Position numbers and translations under genes: made by a program
Notes under the pieces: generated by a model
What the model was told of the DNA's origin: nothing
What the model saw: only the letters and a program-made list of their open reading frames with translations
The model's database searches: none
Shown: positions 1 through 5,740 of the stretch, one piece after another
Layout: each line of letters begins with the position of its first letter
Numbering within the stretch: the first letter of the stretch is position 1
DNA from: Chloroflexota bacterium
GTDB lineage: Bacteria > Chloroflexota > Dehalococcoidia > GIF9 > AB-539-J10
Direction of reading: 5' to 3'
Length of the DNA stretch: 6,897 nt
Assembly (NCBI GenBank): GCA_030670425.1
Contig: DAOVBS010000027.1
Span: 1-6,897, forward strand

Positions 1-207
1 CCGTATCCTCTGGGGCAGGTCCCCGAAATAGCCTGCTTGAGCTTCGATGAGAACAGGGTCGCGCCACTTCGCGCTGGATTCGTCGAAGACACGCCATACC
101 TGTTCCGGTGACGCCTGCGGCAGGGTGAGCCTCCTCAACCCATCCGGCGAACCTATCACCCCCACCCACCCCAGGCTTGTATTGAAGATAAGGTAATTCA
201 AGCTCAT
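1..207 (-). CDS. Methylated-DNA--protein-cysteine methyltransferase-like protein, N-terminal part (cut by left edge)
   Basis: The first 69 residues of a gene that continues past position 1. It opens MSLNYLIFNTSLGWVGVIGS, followed by PDGLRRLTLP and an acidic/aromatic helix containing EAQAGYFGDLP. This matches the pattern of the N-terminal RNase H-like domain of O6-alkylguanine/Ogt-type methyltransferases: a short beta strand reading 'F-x-T-x-LG', then 'S-x-x-GL', then a helix before a 'Q/A-x-Y-F-x-G/D' segment. The family removes alkyl groups from O6-guanine or O4-thymine by self-methylation of a cysteine in a PCHR motif. That motif lies in the missing C-terminal domain, so activity cannot be judged. 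The ATG at 207 follows a strong GGAGG Shine-Dalgarno by 4 nt. An in-frame ATG at 273 would add a glycine-rich 22-residue extension, but the family fold begins just after residue 4, so 207 is preferred. The assignment rests on N-terminal pattern only. Confidence 0.65.
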   Translation of the reverse strand, partial: MSLNYLIFNTSLGWVGVIGSPDGLRRLTLPQASPEQVWRVFDESSAKWRDPVLIEAQAGYFGDLPQRIR

Positions 208-680
208 CTCCCCTCCGTATGTTTTACCTGGGGCACCCCCAGTGCCAGTGCCACCTGCGATGAGAAACTTCATCCCTCCGGAGCTTACCCAATGCACAGG
301 AGTCTCTCAATCCAAGTGAATCTGATTTCGGGGAAAGCCACTCAGGGTCACGTCCTTCCCGGCTGTCTCAACCGACCGTAGTGCCGGATTGTGGCACAGA
401 TCGTGAATATGAGACAATTCAGGGCCACGTCTTTCCCGGATATTCCACCGGGTTTAGCCCCGAGTTGTAGCACGGGTCTTGAGTGTGAGGCGATTCAAGT
501 TTACGTCTTCTCCAGCCGTTCCACTGGCTGTAGCCCCGCGTCATAGCACATGTGTTGAACCTGAGCTAATTCAGGTTTATGTCCTCTCCAGACGTTACGC
601 TGGCTGCAGTCCTGCCTTATAGCACACGTGTTGGACCTGAGGTAGCTCAGCCTGTGCCTTCTCCACGCGTTTGGCTGACT
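208..680. other. 473-nt stretch without a recognisable gene
   Basis: This region lies between the hpf stop codon and the start of the methyltransferase-like gene. Its left third (208-340) holds the leader of that gene, with a hairpin at 228-242 and no convincing promoter; a TTGAGA-like -35 exists but its -10 partner is poor. From about 341 to the end it is filled by a degenerate tandem repeat, annotated separately. Open frames crossing it are not conserved between repeat units and none resembles a protein family. No tRNA-like fold or T-tract terminator for hpf was seen. Confidence 0.6.
228..242. other. Perfect 6-bp hairpin in the leader of the methyltransferase-like gene
   Basis: CTGGGG and CCCCAG are separated by 3 nt (CAC on the plus strand), giving a perfect GC-rich stem-loop about 11 nt upstream of the GGAGG at 212-216. 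There is no T-run on either side, so it is not a standard terminator. It could influence translation of the downstream gene, but this is inference from position. Confidence 0.35.
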
Positions 681-686
681 TCACCC
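341..686. repeat. Degenerate tandem repeat, about 76-nt period, 4 full units plus a partial one
   Basis: Units begin at about 341, 418, 494, 570 and 646 (spacing 77, 76, 76, 76). Shared landmarks recur in each: TTCAGG-like start, a C/T-rich 'GTC-T-TTCC' segment, a small palindrome, 'TAGCCCC', 'AGCAC' and 'TGAG' near the end. The GCAC element recurs at 394, 470, 546 and 622, exactly 76 nt apart. By hand count, the units at 494 and 570 match at about 80% of positions, and those at 418 and 494 at about two thirds. The fifth unit is truncated where the hpf coding end begins (stop at 681-683). The period is not a multiple of three, which argues against a repeated peptide. Each unit has a small stem of form CCRG-8 nt-CYGG, and a second stem spans each junction. 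I do not recognise the family. Confidence 0.75.
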
Positions 687-1226
687 CATCTCTGTCTCGA
701 TCAAGCCGTAGTTGCCGTCTTTTCGCCGGTACAGCAGGTGCGGCTTGCCGGTCTCCGCGCTGACATAGAGAAAGAAATCATGTCCCAGAAGTTCCATTTG
801 ATCTATGGCCTCGTCTTGAGACATCGGCTTGACCAGGAAACGCTTGTTCTTCACCACCCGTGGCGCTTCATCCTCCTCTGGCCCTTCCGCGGCTGCCCCG
901 CGGGTGAGGGAAACGCCTCTGCCTTTGTCGTATCGTTTACCTTTGTATCGTTTGATTCGGCTGGATAGCGCCTCCGTTACCTTGTCGATGGCTGTGCGGA
1001 TATCCTCAGCTCTCTCTTGAGATCTGATCAACATCCCCTTGCTCCCAAGAGTAGCCTGAATCGTGATTCGCTCCTCGGGCACTCGCGCATCCTCCTGCGA
1101 GATCTCCAGCTTGCCCTCGGTGATCCAGGGCATATACCGGTCCAGCTTGCCCACCCTCTTCCTGGCGTATGATTCAATTGCCTCGGTTAGCATTGATTCG
1201 TTTTTCGAAAAAATTTCAAGTTTCAT
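681..1226 (-). CDS. hpf: Ribosome hibernation-promoting factor, long form (HPF/RaiA family)
   Basis: A 181-residue protein with both domains of long HPF. The N-terminal S30AE/RaiA domain (about residues 1-100) begins MKLEIFSKN and ends in a basic helix SSRIKRYKGKRYDKGRG. A charged linker (about 101-122, including EGPEEDEAP) follows. The C-terminal dimerisation domain (about 124-178) carries the hallmark 'VVKNKRFLVKPMS-DEAI-QMELLGH-FF' and 'YRRKDGNYGLIE' blocks. In this family the N-terminal domain sits in the decoding region of the 30S subunit and the C-terminal domain pairs two ribosomes into inactive 100S dimers, usually in stationary phase or stress. The ATG at 1226 lies inside the end of comF (11-nt overlap) and its GGAGG (1231-1235) is also within comF, so translation is probably coupled. 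A repeat array starts immediately downstream of the stop. Confidence 0.95.
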   Translation of the reverse strand: MKLEIFSKNESMLTEAIESYARKRVGKLDRYMPWITEGKLEISQEDARVPEERITIQATLGSKGMLIRSQERAEDIRTAIDKVTEALSSRIKRYKGKRYDKGRGVSLTRGAAAEGPEEDEAPRVVKNKRFLVKPMSQDEAIDQMELLGHDFFLYVSAETGKPHLLYRRKDGNYGLIETEMG

Positions 1227-1938
1227 CTCTCCTCCCCCCTTTAATTTCTCTGGCCAGGGTCAAGCCCCAAACCGAAGTAGCCCCTTTGTTCTTGAGAGCT
1301 GAAGCGCAGGACTCCAATGTAGCACCCGAGGTGCATACATCATCAATGAGAATAATCTGTTTACCACCTACCCCATTGTCTTGACATAAAAATGCGCAGG
1401 CCACGTTATTGAGGCGCTCTTGGGCGGAAGATGCTCTTACTTGTGGTTGCGCCTCTTTGATGCGGATGAGGCAATCTTGTATCAAAGGCAAGTTGGTCAA
1501 CTTGCTCAGTTCTCTGGCCAGGAGGTTCGATTGATTGTACCCTCTTTCTCTCAACCTTCTCGGGTGAAGCGGAACTGGAATGATAGCTTCGCCAGGCAAT
1601 GGGTTTGAATGCAGATAGTTGGCCAACAATTGAGCCAAGCAAGGGGAAATCGCCCTCAGGTTGTGATACTTCAGTTGGTGAATCGCTTGGCGCAAGACTT
1701 CCTCGAAGCGAAAAGGCGAACGAACACCATCAATTTGGGCTTGTCTTCGTCTGCAACTTGGGCATAGAATGCCACTGGCCTGGGGCCTCCCGCACTGAGG
1801 GCAGAGCGGTGGCAACACTCTTGGTAGCTTTCGGCGGCAATCCAGACACAGGAAGCTCCCCACTTTCCCGCAGCCTACACAACGTCGCGGAAAGAAAGCA
1901 TCTAGTGCCAACTCGACTAGCTGATTAAGGCGAGGCAA
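1216..1938 (-). CDS. comF: ComF family protein (phosphoribosyltransferase-like, competence-associated)
   Basis: A 240-residue protein with the full ComF layout. The N-terminal double zinc-ribbon region has cysteines at 20, 23, 31, 34 and 46, 49, 59, 62. A linker follows with 'SPFRFEEVLRQAIHQLKY' (about 74-91). The phosphoribosyltransferase fold shows 'PVPLHPRRLRERGYNQS' (121-137) and the PRPP-binding loop 'ILIDDVCTSGAT' (196-207) with the acidic pair D199-D200. In Bacillus and Haemophilus, ComF/ComFC proteins act in uptake of transforming DNA, perhaps with the helicase ComFA; many bacteria carry comF without proven competence. The start is a TTG at 1938, 25 nt after the zinc-ribbon gene stop, with only a weak SD-like sequence (AGTAGG) very close to it. 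It gives the usual distance to the first zinc ribbon, so I accept it. The end overlaps hpf. Confidence 0.93.
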   Translation of the reverse strand: MPRLNQLVELALDAFFPRRCVGCGKVGSFLCLDCRRKLPRVLPPLCPQCGRPQASGILCPSCRRRQAQIDGVRSPFRFEEVLRQAIHQLKYHNLRAISPCLAQLLANYLHSNPLPGEAIIPVPLHPRRLRERGYNQSNLLARELSKLTNLPLIQDCLIRIKEAQPQVRASSAQERLNNVACAFLCQDNGVGGKQIILIDDVCTSGATLESCASALKNKGATSVWGLTLAREIKGGRRDET

Positions 1939-1963
1939 ACCTACTACTGTAGTGTGGGTATCC

Positions 1964-2173
1964 CTAGCGTGTACGAGCGCGAAGCTCTCCGCTGAGAATG
2001 GGTTCGTTCAAGTATACCTCACCGTTCCTGATCTTGATGTTATAGCCGCAATCAGGATTGGTGCATACCCAAGCTTTGTAATGAATTGCTGCCCCCTGGC
2101 TACCGAAGTCGGACAGGGGTACCAAGTCTCCTTTGCCACACTTCTGACATTTCGGGAACGACATGTTTTCCAA
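1964..2173 (-). CDS. Small zinc-ribbon protein of unknown function
   Basis: A 69-residue protein with one zinc-ribbon: C9-x2-C12 ('KCQKCGKGDL'), then after about 24 residues C37-x4-C42 ('VCTNPDCGYNIKI'), followed by a short strand (GEVYL) and a polar tail ending RARTR. No signal peptide or membrane segment is present. The start chosen is the TTG at 2173, because a perfect GGAGGT (2180-2185) lies 6 nt upstream. The ATG at 2164 is 15 nt from that site, and a further in-frame TTG at 2188 lies upstream of it, so neither is favoured. The gene is first of the set zinc-ribbon/comF/hpf and has its own candidate promoter. The ribbon resembles short DNA- or RNA-associated zinc fingers generally. I do not recognise a named family and assign no function. 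Confidence 0.75.
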   Translation of the reverse strand: MENMSFPKCQKCGKGDLVPLSDFGSQGAAIHYKAWVCTNPDCGYNIKIRNGEVYLNEPILSGELRARTR

Positions 2174-2179
2174 GGTTCC

Positions 2180-2185
2180 ACCTCC
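2180..2185 (-). promoter_or_regulatory. Shine-Dalgarno GGAGGT deciding a TTG start
   Basis: GGAGGT reads 6 nt before the TTG at 2173 and 15 nt before the ATG at 2164. The spacing favours the TTG as start of the small zinc-ribbon gene. Confidence 0.6.
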
Positions 2186-2208
2186 CAAACCAGTATAGAA
2201 TATGCGTC

Positions 2209-2237
2209 AGTATACAATAAAAGCAATCTGCCAGCAA
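2209..2237 (-). promoter_or_regulatory. Candidate sigma70-type promoter for the zinc-ribbon/comF/hpf genes
   Basis: On the minus strand TTGCTG (2232-2237) and TATACT (2209-2214) are separated by 17 nt. The -10 matches five of six consensus positions; the -35 only three. Transcription would start near 2202, about 17 nt before the GGAGGT. A second TATACTG copy lies 17 nt downstream (2191-2197). The site is in the 92-nt gap after thpR, so these three genes may be transcribed independently of the amidohydrolase-thpR pair. Confidence 0.4.
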
Positions 2238-2265
2238 ATCGAGTCTAGAGCGAGCCCCGAGGTTG

Positions 2266-2871
2266 TTAAGGGGTCCTCCGGCGTTCTAGCTTTGTGGCAG
2301 ATAGGCGTGTGTAGATGGGCCCGCAGGGTGTTAGCTGGCTTCTCATAAGGCTGACAGCCTTGGCATCAATCGGGTCGCCGCCCTCAAAGCGGACAGATCT
2401 GGCAACCTCGCCGAAGCTCTTTCTCTCCCCTGGAAATGCTCCCTGTCTGAGCCGGGCCAGGGTCAAATGTGGCATGAACGGCCGTTCCTCCTTGGTGAAG
2501 CCGAGAGATGTGAGTGCATAGTCGATGTTGTGTTGTAGTCGTGATAGCGTCTCTGTCTCGCCGCGGATGCCAATCCAGAGCACTCGTGGTTGCCCCAGGT
2601 TGGGGAAGCCTCCCAGTCCTGATATCTCCAGGCGGAAAGGAGGAATCCCTTGAACGGCTCCCTCTATGGCTCCGGTTATCTCCTCTACTTGCCTAACAGG
2701 GATGTTGCCCAGGAACTTCAGGGTCAGGTGGATGCCTTTGGGATCCGCCCACCTGACAAATGAGTGCTCGGCTCTCTCCAGTTCGTTCCTCAGTCCTGCC
2801 AATCTGCCCTGAAGGGCTTCGGGCAATTCGATGGCGATGAAAGAACGAATTCGCTCGGGATTGTCTGACAT
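2266..2871 (-). CDS. thpR: RNA 2',3'-cyclic 3'-phosphodiesterase (2'-5' RNA ligase family)
   Basis: A 201-residue member of the 2H phosphoesterase superfamily, the usual length for ThpR/LigT. Both catalytic HxTx motifs are intact: H48-L-T-L51 in 'GIHLTLKFLG' and H135-L-T-L138 in 'FMPHLTLARL'. The opening 'RSFIAIELPE' and the central 'PPFRLEISGLGGFPNLGQPRVLWIGI' (about 77-102, split here by motif only) are typical. The enzyme opens 2',3'-cyclic phosphate RNA ends to 2'-phosphate and can join tRNA halves by a 2'-5' linkage in vitro; its cellular role in bacteria remains unclear. The ATG at 2871 has AGGAG 5 nt upstream, directly after the amidohydrolase stop codon (10-nt gap), so the two are very likely cotranscribed. 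Confidence 0.93.
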   Translation of the reverse strand: MSDNPERIRSFIAIELPEALQGRLAGLRNELERAEHSFVRWADPKGIHLTLKFLGNIPVRQVEEITGAIEGAVQGIPPFRLEISGLGGFPNLGQPRVLWIGIRGETETLSRLQHNIDYALTSLGFTKEERPFMPHLTLARLRQGAFPGERKSFGEVARSVRFEGGDPIDAKAVSLMRSQLTPCGPIYTRLSATKLERRRTP

Positions 2872-2881
2872 CTACGCTCCT

Positions 2882-3724
2882 TCACACGATAGATAGCAGT
2901 CTTCGCGCGTTGTCGCCCAGGATCTTGGCCTTTTGTTCTTCGGCGAGTTGCAGGGATCGAACCTGGGCAATTGGCCGACTTTGGGTAGTCAGAGGGTAGT
3001 CGCTCCCAAACAGTACTTTGTCGTCTCCGACAATATGGCTCACCTCTGTGAAAATGTGGGGTTGGTAGAGAAGGACAGTAGCCGCCGTATCGAAGAAGAC
3101 GTTGGTCAAGGCGTTGGCCACCTCGGGCATCGTGCCATAGAAGGGCAGACCGCCGCCCCAGTGGGCACAGACCAGCCTAAGTTGGGGGAAGGCCAGTATG
3201 AAGGAGTAGAGGACGTCGGGGGTGATGCTGCCCTTGCCAGCATATTGGTGTCCCACGGGCTCGGATGAGTGGGTCAAGAGAATCAAATTGTGCTTCGCTA
3301 TTGCGTCGATCACGGGTTTCATTATCGCCCTGTCGGCAAGGTTGAATCCTTGCACGTCGGATCTCATTTCCCCGATTCCCTTGGCTCCGGCGCTGGCACA
3401 GCGCTCCAACTCAGCTATGGCGGCGTCTCCGGCCGTGGGTTGGATACCGCAGAAGCCTATGAGCCTGTCAGGATAGCGCGATACCGAAGCAAGAATGTAG
3501 TCATTGGTTTCCACACAAAGCTCATGACTCAGCCATCCTATGTTAAGGACGACCGACAAATCGACTCCCGCTTCATCCATGCTGGTGAGCAGTTCTTCGG
3601 TGGTTGCCAGCTTGGCTCTTGGATTGGAGTAGAGCAAGGAGAAGCAAGGGTCGCTATTGATATACTCATTGCGTCTTTCCTTCACCCGGGGAGGAAATAC
3701 ATGTGTGTGGAAATCTATAATCAC
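2882..3724 (-). CDS. Amidohydrolase family 2 metal-dependent hydrolase (TIM barrel), substrate unknown
   Basis: A 280-residue protein of the Amidohydro_2 type. Counting from the chosen start, the metal-site motif is D4-F-H6-T-H8 at the very N-terminus. It continues with 'KGIGEMRS' (E119), 'LLTHSSEPVGH' (H152), 'VCAHWGGGLPFY' (H188) and 'LFGSDYPL' (D242), the order expected for a mononuclear or binuclear (beta/alpha)8 hydrolase or decarboxylase of the ACMSD-like group. The substrate cannot be read from sequence. I chose the GTG at 3724 because it gives the family-typical beginning 'MIIDFHTHVFPP'. A GTG at 3778 would prepend 18 non-conserved residues and lacks a good Shine-Dalgarno. The segment encoding that extension contains a good promoter whose start point would fall on the GTG at 3724, suggesting a leaderless mRNA. 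thpR follows 10 nt downstream. Confidence 0.9.
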   Translation of the reverse strand: MIIDFHTHVFPPRVKERRNEYINSDPCFSLLYSNPRAKLATTEELLTSMDEAGVDLSVVLNIGWLSHELCVETNDYILASVSRYPDRLIGFCGIQPTAGDAAIAELERCASAGAKGIGEMRSDVQGFNLADRAIMKPVIDAIAKHNLILLTHSSEPVGHQYAGKGSITPDVLYSFILAFPQLRLVCAHWGGGLPFYGTMPEVANALTNVFFDTAATVLLYQPHIFTEVSHIVGDDKVLFGSDYPLTTQSRPIAQVRSLQLAEEQKAKILGDNARRLLSIV

Positions 3725-3730
3725 TGGCGC

Positions 3731-3759
3731 ATTATATCCAAATTGAGCTAGCCCCTCAA
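3731..3759 (-). promoter_or_regulatory. Strong candidate sigma70 promoter for the amidohydrolase-thpR operon
   Basis: On the minus strand TTGAGG (3754-3759; four of six) and a perfect TATAAT (3731-3736) are separated by exactly 17 nt. Six nt (GCGCCA) lie between the -10 box and the GTG at 3724, so transcription is predicted to start at or within a base of the start codon. This is seen directly in the sequence; the leaderless reading is inference. Confidence 0.6.
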
Positions 3760-3791
3760 TAAGGCCGAGGAGATTCACAACTTGCCTGGTC

Positions 3792-3810
3792 GCATCCAGA
3801 CGCTGGATGC
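3792..3810. promoter_or_regulatory. Perfect 8-bp inverted repeat in the divergent intergenic region
   Basis: GCATCCAG-ACG-CTGGATGC is an uninterrupted dyad 33 nt upstream of the amidohydrolase -35 box and about 80 nt upstream of the transketolase promoter. No T-run follows on either strand. Its position between two divergent promoters suggests an operator for a dimeric regulator, but no regulator gene is next to it. A second, weaker dyad (GCCTG/CAGGC, 3841-3857) lies between it and the transketolase promoter. Confidence 0.4.
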
Positions 3811-3888
3811 CGGTTCAAGCTGGCCCTGACCTGAATTGTCGCCTGTCCAGCGCAGGCAGGAGGTCGCCGACATTCATCGCCAGTCCAA

Positions 3889-3918
3889 TAGACATGCAGG
3901 CTATTGCTGGTTTACAAT
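3889..3918 (+). promoter_or_regulatory. Candidate sigma70 promoter for the transketolase genes
   Basis: TAGACA (3889-3894) and TACAAT (3913-3918), each five of six consensus positions, are separated by 18 nt. The predicted start near 3925 leaves a leader of only about 8 nt before the ATG at 3933, and no Shine-Dalgarno is visible there. Confidence 0.45.
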
Positions 3919-3932
3919 TCCACTGACAACTC

Positions 3933-4799
3933 ATGCTGAATCACAGTAGGGTGCCTCCTGACAGCGCTTCCGTGGCCACCGCATCTGGCCCCTCCGTGCC
4001 AGCACTCAGGGAGATGGCCAGGAGACTGCGTCGTCACGTGATCACCATGACGGCTGCGGCCGGCAGTGGGCATCCGGGCGGTTCTCTGTCGGCGGCCGAC
4101 ATCGTTGCAATACTCTACTTCAAGGTTATGCGTCACGATCCGGCGAATCCACAGTGGGAAGATCGCGACCGGTTCATATTGAGCAAGGGGCATTCCGCGC
4201 CAGTCCTATATGCTGCGCTAGCTGAAAGTGGCTATTTCTCCATGGAGCAGCTCTCGACCTTAAGAAAGCCAGGCAGTTGCCTTCAGGGACACACTGATAG
4301 AAACCTCACGCCGGGGGTGGAGATGACGGCAGGCTCTCTGGGCATGGGTTTATCCTTTGGGATAGGCGTTGCTCTGGCTGCCAGGCTCGATCACCGTGGC
4401 TATCGTACCTACGTTCTCCTCGGCGATGGGGAGTGTCAGGAGGGGCAAACCTGGGAGGCGGCTCTATCAGCCGCGCAGTTCAAATTGGACAATCTGACAG
4501 CTATCGTTGACTACAACGAGATGCAGCTCAGCGGCTGGACTCGTGAGATCATGAATCTTGATCCCTTGGACAAGAAATGGCAGGCCTTCGGCTGGCACAC
4601 AATTGACACAGACGGCCACGATTACGACCAGATCTTGGCTGCTCTTCAGGAGGCGCGGAGCACGAGAGGCAAGCCTACCGCCATAATTGCTCATACTGTC
4701 AAAGGCAAAGGCGTTAGCTTCATGGAGAACAACGTGAGATTTCATGGCAAGGCTCCCACCCCGGAAGAGGCTGAAAGGGCGCTAAGGGAGTTGAGTTAG
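3933..4799 (+). CDS. Transketolase, N-terminal (thiamine diphosphate-binding) subunit
   Basis: A 288-residue protein equal to the first domain of transketolase. It shows 'AGSGHPGGSLSAADI' (43-57, substrate-contacting H47), 'SKGHSAPVLYAALAE' (84-98, H87), 'GSLGMGLSFGIGVALA' (134-149) and the thiamine diphosphate/Mg2+ motif starting G164-D165-G166 and ending at N195. The end carries 'AHTVKGKGVSFMENN' and 'FHGKAPT'. The complete enzyme transfers two-carbon units between ketoses and aldoses in the non-oxidative pentose phosphate pathway and needs the second subunit, encoded 2 nt downstream. The ATG at 3933 gives about 25 residues before the conserved 'MARRLRRHVI' helix, somewhat long and Ala/Ser/Pro-rich. 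In-frame GTGs at 3951, 3972 and 3996 or the ATG at 4014 are alternatives, since no start here has a well-placed Shine-Dalgarno. Confidence 0.93.
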   Translation: MLNHSRVPPDSASVATASGPSVPALREMARRLRRHVITMTAAAGSGHPGGSLSAADIVAILYFKVMRHDPANPQWEDRDRFILSKGHSAPVLYAALAESGYFSMEQLSTLRKPGSCLQGHTDRNLTPGVEMTAGSLGMGLSFGIGVALAARLDHRGYRTYVLLGDGECQEGQTWEAALSAAQFKLDNLTAIVDYNEMQLSGWTREIMNLDPLDKKWQAFGWHTIDTDGHDYDQILAALQEARSTRGKPTAIIAHTVKGKGVSFMENNVRFHGKAPTPEEAERALRELS

Positions 4800-4801
4800 G
4801 G

Positions 4802-5740
4802 GTGACAGCAGAAGCGTCCACTCGTGAAGCCTACGGCAATGCTCTAGTAGAACTGGGGAAGCGGGATCCTAATATTGTCGTCCTCGATGCTGACCTATCG
4901 CCGTCGACGATGACCCGTTTCTTTGCTGAGGCGTTCCCCGACCGTTTCTTTGACTGTGGCTTGGAGGAACAGAACATGATAGGCATAGCCGCCGGTCTGG
5001 CTGCTTCGGGGAAGACTGTATTCGCCAGCAGCTTTGCCATCTTTGCCTCCTGTCGCTGTTTTGATCAATTGAGAATGTGTCTTTCTCAGATGGAGCTCAA
5101 TGCTAAGGTCGTGGCTAGCCACTCTGGTATCACCGTTGGCGAAGATGGCGGTTCGCATCACGCCGTTGAGGACCTGGCTCTGTATTGCTCTCTGCCCGGC
5201 TTCACCGTGGTCGTGCCCTCTGATGCAGTGGAGACTGCCGAGGCAGTGAAGGTGGCAGCAAGCACTCCTGGGCCTTTCTATGTCAGGTTGAGTCGCCCCA
5301 GAACGCCGCTTGTCCATTCTGAAGGCTATCACTTCACCCTCGGCAAGGCGGTGGTCCTGAGGCCTGGCAAAGACGTGACTATCATAGCCATAGGCGTTAT
5401 GGTAGCCAAGGCTTTGGAGGCAGCCAAGGTGTTGGCAAAGGAGAAGATAGACTGCCAGGTAGCTAGTATGCCCACGGTCAAGCCTCTAGACGAGGGATTT
5501 GTGCTCCAGGCGGCATCAGACACTGGCTCAATTGTCGTTGCTGAGGAGCATCTGGCCCACGGCGGCCTGGGCAGCCGCGTTGCTCAGGTAGTGGCCAGGG
5601 AGAAGCCCGTTCCTATGTGCTTTGTAAACCTCGGTGACAGATATGCTCTATCAGGGAAACCTGAGGAGCTACTTCAGACATGTGGCCTGACCGCTGACGG
5701 TGTTGCCGCAGCGGTGAGGGCAGCTGTCCAAAGGAAGTGA
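4802..5740 (+). CDS. Transketolase, C-terminal (pyrimidine-binding) subunit
   Basis: A 312-residue protein containing the pyrimidine-binding domain (about 5-165) and the C-terminal domain (about 180-305) of transketolase. It has 'VVLDADLSPST' (26-36), then 'FFDCGLEEQNMIGIAAGLA' with the glutamate expected to activate the thiamine aminopyrimidine ring at E56, 'GITVGEDGGSHHAVEDLAL' (109-127) and 'FYVRLSR' (159-165). The last domain has 'VASMPTVKPLDE' and 'VVAEEHLAHGGLGSRVA'. It should form a heterodimeric or heterotetrameric enzyme with the preceding subunit. Split transketolases are known in archaea and several bacterial lineages, and some related proteins act as DXP-synthase-like enzymes, but length and motifs here fit transketolase. 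The start is GTG 4802, 2 nt after the previous stop; a GGGAG lies 11 nt upstream inside the first gene, suggesting coupling. Confidence 0.93.
   Translation: MTAEASTREAYGNALVELGKRDPNIVVLDADLSPSTMTRFFAEAFPDRFFDCGLEEQNMIGIAAGLAASGKTVFASSFAIFASCRCFDQLRMCLSQMELNAKVVASHSGITVGEDGGSHHAVEDLALYCSLPGFTVVVPSDAVETAEAVKVAASTPGPFYVRLSRPRTPLVHSEGYHFTLGKAVVLRPGKDVTIIAIGVMVAKALEAAKVLAKEKIDCQVASMPTVKPLDEGFVLQAASDTGSIVVAEEHLAHGGLGSRVAQVVAREKPVPMCFVNLGDRYALSGKPEELLQTCGLTADGVAAAVRAAVQRK

Noticed and set aside
341..686. CRISPR-like array
   Set aside because: Similarity runs across the whole 76-nt unit with no identical repeat plus unique spacer pattern, units differ at 20-35% of positions, and no cas gene is present.
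579..968. Plus-strand open frame of 129 codons over the repeat end and hpf
   Set aside because: It is antisense to the clearly conserved hpf C-terminal domain and has no family-like motif.
2245..2275. Possible terminator after thpR (CCCC/GGGG pairing)
   Set aside because: Only a 4-bp stem with an 11-nt loop and no T-run on the minus strand.
3269..3751. Plus-strand open frame of 160 codons
   Set aside because: Lies wholly opposite the amidohydrolase, whose metal-site motifs fix the coding strand.
4895..5332. Minus-strand open frame of 145 codons
   Set aside because: Antisense shadow of the transketolase C-terminal subunit, no recognisable domain.
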